NCBI RefSeq assembly: GCF_014489575.1
Contig: NZ_CP060789.1
Location: 1,240,001-1,304,000 of the forward strand
Origin: Tessaracoccus defluvii
Lineage (GTDB): Bacteria; Actinomycetota; Actinomycetes; Propionibacteriales; Propionibacteriaceae
Direction: 5' to 3'
Length of the DNA: 64,000 nucleotides
This document shows positions 60,956 through 64,000 of this stretch, in pieces; position 1 is the stretch's first letter, and each line of letters starts with the position of its first letter. The position numbers and the translations under genes are program-made. A model generated the notes under the pieces. That model was not told the origin of the DNA. It did no database searches and saw only the letters and a list, made by a program, of their open reading frames with translations.

Positions 60956-61201
60956 ATGGCAAGCACCGAAGAGATCCGCACCGACCTCGCCGAGATCGTC
61001 AACGACATCGCCGGCGTAGCCGCCGAGGACGTCCAGCTGGACAAGTCCTTCGTCGACGACCTGGGCGTCGACTCCCTGTCGATGGTCGAGATCATCTACG
61101 CCTGCGAGGACAAGTTCTCCGTGTCGATCCCCGACGAGGACGCCAAGAACCTCAAGACCGTCGGCGACGCCGTCGCCTACATCGAGCGCGCCCAGAGCTG
61201 A
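60956..61201 (+). CDS. acpP: Acyl carrier protein
   Basis: An 81-residue acidic helical carrier. The phosphopantetheine attachment serine is S40 in DLGVDSLSMVE. AAGAAGGAG precedes the ATG, a strong ribosome binding site that fits the high ACP demand. Confidence 0.96.
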   Translation: MASTEEIRTDLAEIVNDIAGVAAEDVQLDKSFVDDLGVDSLSMVEIIYACEDKFSVSIPDEDAKNLKTVGDAVAYIERAQS

Positions 61202-61207
61202 CTCGTC

Positions 61208-61234
61208 GGGCGGCCCCGGTCACCCGGGCCGCCC
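61208..61234 (+). terminator. Intercistronic hairpin between acpP and fabF
   Basis: A 9-bp perfect stem, GGGCGGCCC and its complement GGGCCGCCC, lies six bases past the acpP stop. It has no U run. It may cause partial termination or mRNA processing, letting acpP be made in excess over fabF. Confidence 0.45.
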
Positions 61235-61277
61235 CCACCCCCTTTCCTCTCCTCCAGCCACCCCTCCAGGAGTCCGT

Positions 61278-62537
61278 ATGACCCGCACCGTCGTCATCAC
61301 CGGTTTCGGCGCCTTCACGCCGCTCGGCACCGACGCCCCCAGCACGTGGGAAGCGATGCTCGCCGGACGCTCCGGCGTCCGCACCCTGGAGCAGGAATGG
61401 GCCGCTGAGCTGCCCGTCACCTTCGCCGCCCAGGTGGCCGGCGATCCGCTCGACGTGCTCGACCGCGTCGCGGCCCGCCGCCTCGACCGGTCGTCGCAGC
61501 TGGCGATGGCCGCGGGCCTCGAGGCCTGGGCCGACGCGGGCCTCGGCCTCGGCGAGGACAACCCCGTCGACCCCGACCGCCTGCTCGTCTCCGTCGGCAC
61601 CGGCATCGGCGGCCTCAACTCGCTGCTGAGCAACTGGGACGTGCAGAAGGAGAAGGGCCTGCGCCGCGTCTCCCCCCTGACGATCCCGATGCTGATGGCC
61701 AACGCACCGGCCGCGAACCTGGGGCTGGCCCTGGGTGCCGCCGCCGCCGTCCACGCCCCCGTCAGCGCCTGCGCCTCCTCCAACGAGGCCATCTCGCTGG
61801 CCTACGACCAGATCCAGCTGGGTCGCTGCGACATCGCCGTCGCCGGCGGCACGGAGGGTGTCATCCACCCGCTGCCGATCAACGCCTTCGCCCAGATGCA
61901 GGCGCTGAGCCGCCGCAACGACGACCCGCAGCACGCGTCGCGTCCGTGGGACACGGGCCGTGACGGCTTCGTCCTCGGCGAGGGCGCCGTCGTGATGGTG
62001 CTGGAGACGCTCGAGAACGCCCTGGCACGCGGCGCGAGGATCTACGGCACCCTGGCCGGCGCCGGCATCAGCAACGACAACCACGACATCGTCCAGCCGG
62101 AGCCGACGGGCCGTGGCCAGTCGCAGGCCATGATCAAAGCGCTGCGCGCCGCCGGCCTCGAGCCGCGTGACATCGTCCACGTCAACGCGCACGGCACGTC
62201 GACGCCGCAGGGCGACGTGACGGAGGCGAGCTCGATCGCGAAGGCGCTGGGGTCCGCGGTCGACGGCGTCGTCGTCACATCCACGAAGTCGATGACAGGT
62301 CACCTGCTCGGCGGCGCCGGGGCGCTGGAGACGTTCGCGACCGTCATGGCGCTGCGCGACCGCGTCGTGCCACCGACGATCAACATCGAGAACCTCGAGC
62401 CGGACCTGCCGATCGACATCGCCGTCAACGAGACCCGCCCGCTGGGTGACGGTGCGCTGGCCGCGGTGAACAACTCGTTCGGCTTCGGCGGCTCGAACGT
62501 CGCCGTCGCGGTGACGAACGAGAACGTCACCGCCTAA
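61278..62537 (+). CDS. fabF: Beta-ketoacyl-ACP synthase II
   Basis: A 419-residue elongating condensing enzyme. The nucleophile is the cysteine in VSACASSNEA, and the histidines are in NAHGTSTPQGD and TGHLLGGAGALE. NNSFGFGGSNVA closes the active site. It ends five bases before the convergent DUF3145 gene. Confidence 0.96.
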   Translation: MTRTVVITGFGAFTPLGTDAPSTWEAMLAGRSGVRTLEQEWAAELPVTFAAQVAGDPLDVLDRVAARRLDRSSQLAMAAGLEAWADAGLGLGEDNPVDPDRLLVSVGTGIGGLNSLLSNWDVQKEKGLRRVSPLTIPMLMANAPAANLGLALGAAAAVHAPVSACASSNEAISLAYDQIQLGRCDIAVAGGTEGVIHPLPINAFAQMQALSRRNDDPQHASRPWDTGRDGFVLGEGAVVMVLETLENALARGARIYGTLAGAGISNDNHDIVQPEPTGRGQSQAMIKALRAAGLEPRDIVHVNAHGTSTPQGDVTEASSIAKALGSAVDGVVVTSTKSMTGHLLGGAGALETFATVMALRDRVVPPTINIENLEPDLPIDIAVNETRPLGDGALAAVNNSFGFGGSNVAVAVTNENVTA

Positions 62538-62541
62538 GGTC

Positions 62542-63066
62542 TCAGACCACCTGGTGCAGCCAACGGACCGGCGCGTCCTCCGTCGCGTGACGGAACACGT
62601 CGAGCTCCTCGTCCCACGGCACGCCCAGCAGCTTCTCCAGCGCCTTGTGGATCGGCTCCCCGCCGAGGGCATCGTTCGCGACGGCGTGACGGAGCCGGTC
62701 CTCCGGCACCAGGATGTCGCCGTAGGTGCCGACGACCGCGGTGAAGGAGCCCAGGTCGGGCGTGTAGGAGTAGCGCTGCCCGTCGGAGGCCGACGTCGGC
62801 TCCTCGGTGACCTCGAAGCGCAGCTGCATGAGTCGGGCCAGGGCGGACGACAGGGCGGCACCGGTGCCGACGGGGCCCGTCCACGACCATTCGCCACGCT
62901 TGGCTCCTGGTTCGGCGGGCTGCGTCGTCCAGGTCACCTGGACCCTGTTTCCGAGCACCGACCCGATCGCCCATTCGATGTGCGGGCACAGCGCCGCCGA
63001 CGCGGAGTGGATGAGGATCATCCCACGCGCCGTGTGGTGGCTGTTCGTCGAAACGCGAGCAGTCAT
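62542..63066 (-). CDS. DUF3145 family protein
   Basis: A 174-residue protein of the actinobacterial DUF3145 family. Blocks: IHSASAALCPHIEWAIGSVL, RYSYTPDLGSFTAVVGTYGD, and LDVFRHATEDAPVRWLHQVV at the end. It is typically found next to fabF. ATG 63066 is preceded by AGGAGGTACC. The function is unknown. Confidence 0.88.
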   Translation of the reverse strand: MTARVSTNSHHTARGMILIHSASAALCPHIEWAIGSVLGNRVQVTWTTQPAEPGAKRGEWSWTGPVGTGAALSSALARLMQLRFEVTEEPTSASDGQRYSYTPDLGSFTAVVGTYGDILVPEDRLRHAVANDALGGEPIHKALEKLLGVPWDEELDVFRHATEDAPVRWLHQVV

Positions 63067-63202
63067 CTTGGGTACCTCCTGGTCGGCCTGATTGCCTTCC
63101 CCTGCGATCATCCGGCCGGAAGCTGCCCCCAATTGTGCACCCGGGCCCGATACGCGCAACGCCCCCTTTGCCTGACCCCCGCGGAGCCGGTAGACATGCC
63201 TC

Positions 63203-64000
63203 ATGACGAACCCCCGCAGCCTCGAGACGGTCCTCCACTACCCCGACGCGATCAGCCAGGTATCCGCCGACGGGGGCGACGTCTACTGGCTCGCCGCGAT
63301 CGCCGCCGAGGACGGCCGGATCACCGTCCGGAGGCTCCGCGACGGCGAGGTCACGGACCTGACGCCCGAGGCCTCGGTGCGTTCGCGGGCGATGGAGTAC
63401 GGCGGCGGCGCCAACAGCGTCGACGCGGGCGTCCTCGCCTGGTGCGACGACCGGACCCGGCAGGTGTGGGTCGCCGACGACTCCGGTCGCCGTCCGCTCA
63501 CCCCTGAACAGGCCCGTTTCATCTACGGCGGCCTCGTCCTGAGCGTCGCTGACGGCGTGCTGCTCGCGGTCCGTGAGGATCACGACGCCGCCCCGGAACC
63601 CCGCACCGAGATCGTGGCGCTGAGCCTCACCGGGGACAATGCCGACGGCGGCCGCGTCATCGCGACGGGGGCCGACTTCTACGCGGGCATCGCCGTGCAG
63701 GCCGGGCGGCTGGCGTGGTTCCAGTGGAACCATCCGCAGATGAGCTGGGATGAGGCCTCCGTCTGGACGGCGACGCTGGCGGACCCGACCGACGCGGCCC
63801 CCGTCGTAGCGAAGCCCGAGGTGGCGGCCAACGGCTCCGTCTGGCTGCCGGACGGCCGTCTCGCCTACGTCTCCGACGAGAGCGGATTCTGGAACTGGCG
63901 GCTTGCCGGCGGGCACAGCTGGGCCATCGACCACGACGCGGCCGGCCCTCTGTGGGTGCTCGACCGCGTGGTCGCCACCGCCGTGGGCGGCACGTCGCTG
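63203..64000 (+). CDS. S9 family peptidase, N-terminal part
   Basis: An open frame of 266 codons runs to the window edge. It looks like the beta-propeller domain of a prolyl oligopeptidase-type enzyme: SRAMEYGGGANSVDAGVLAW, RFIYGGLVLSVADGVLL, and WFQWNHPQMSWDEASVW. The catalytic alpha/beta-hydrolase domain would lie beyond the window. No signal peptide, so probably cytoplasmic. Confidence 0.8.
   Translation, partial: MTNPRSLETVLHYPDAISQVSADGGDVYWLAAIAAEDGRITVRRLRDGEVTDLTPEASVRSRAMEYGGGANSVDAGVLAWCDDRTRQVWVADDSGRRPLTPEQARFIYGGLVLSVADGVLLAVREDHDAAPEPRTEIVALSLTGDNADGGRVIATGADFYAGIAVQAGRLAWFQWNHPQMSWDEASVWTATLADPTDAAPVVAKPEVAANGSVWLPDGRLAYVSDESGFWNWRLAGGHSWAIDHDAAGPLWVLDRVVATAVGGTSL

Overview
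This 64 kb window has the gene content and roughly 70% GC of an actinobacterium. The evidence is an mtrA-mtrB-lpqB-comF-hpf-secA block in mycobacterial order, an ftsE-ftsX-M23 peptidase-smpB block near ssrA, actinobacterial families DUF3107, DUF2505, DUF3052 and DUF3145, an AceE-type homodimeric pyruvate dehydrogenase E1, and a type II fatty acid synthase cluster behind a PucR-type regulator. A member of Propionibacteriaceae is my best guess, but it is inference.

Layout. 1-4,716 (minus): a two-gene AdnAB-type helicase-nuclease locus broken by frameshifts, divergent from a stand-alone LigD polymerase domain. 5.7-12.5 kb: PP2C phosphatase, DUF3107, DEAD-box helicase, trpS, a PHP phosphoesterase, and a Ku operon. 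12.5-26.5 kb: a lipoprotein/membrane protein pair, secA, hpf, broken comF, lpqB-mtrB-mtrA, and a three-gene module with features of a type VII secretion substrate. 26.5-33.1 kb: algH/yqgE, tmRNA, smpB, ftsEX with its M23 partner, prfB, a GatB/YqeY protein and tRNA-Val.

33.16 to about 40.66 kb is an integrated defence island abutting tRNA-Val. It holds a large serine recombinase, a small unknown gene, a TetR regulator flanked by a 61-bp inverted repeat, a PstI/BsuBI-like methyltransferase/endonuclease pair, an OLD-type ATPase-TOPRIM nuclease, and a C-terminal HTH remnant. The nuclease gene in particular is visibly less GC-rich than the host genes.

40.7-44.3 kb, just right of the island, is a graveyard of truncated genes: an ABC substrate-binding protein, its ATPase, a flavoprotein dehydrogenase, a LysE exporter and an Lrp regulator. 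Each is cut at its 5' end or joined to the next gene. 44.3-50.4 kb: a YeiH-type exporter, an EamA transporter divergent from a LysR regulator, a TetR regulator, a cellulase-like protein and a membrane-anchored protein. 50.4-64 kb: a tandem-domain phosphofructokinase, DUF3052, aceE, a GNAT, a PHP protein, the fasR-like/fabD/fabH/acpP/fabF cluster, DUF3145 and the start of an S9 peptidase.

About fourteen apparent single-base frameshifts occur in the window, all in genes likely to be dispensable. Whether they are decay or sequencing error decides how much of this annotation is real pseudogenisation.
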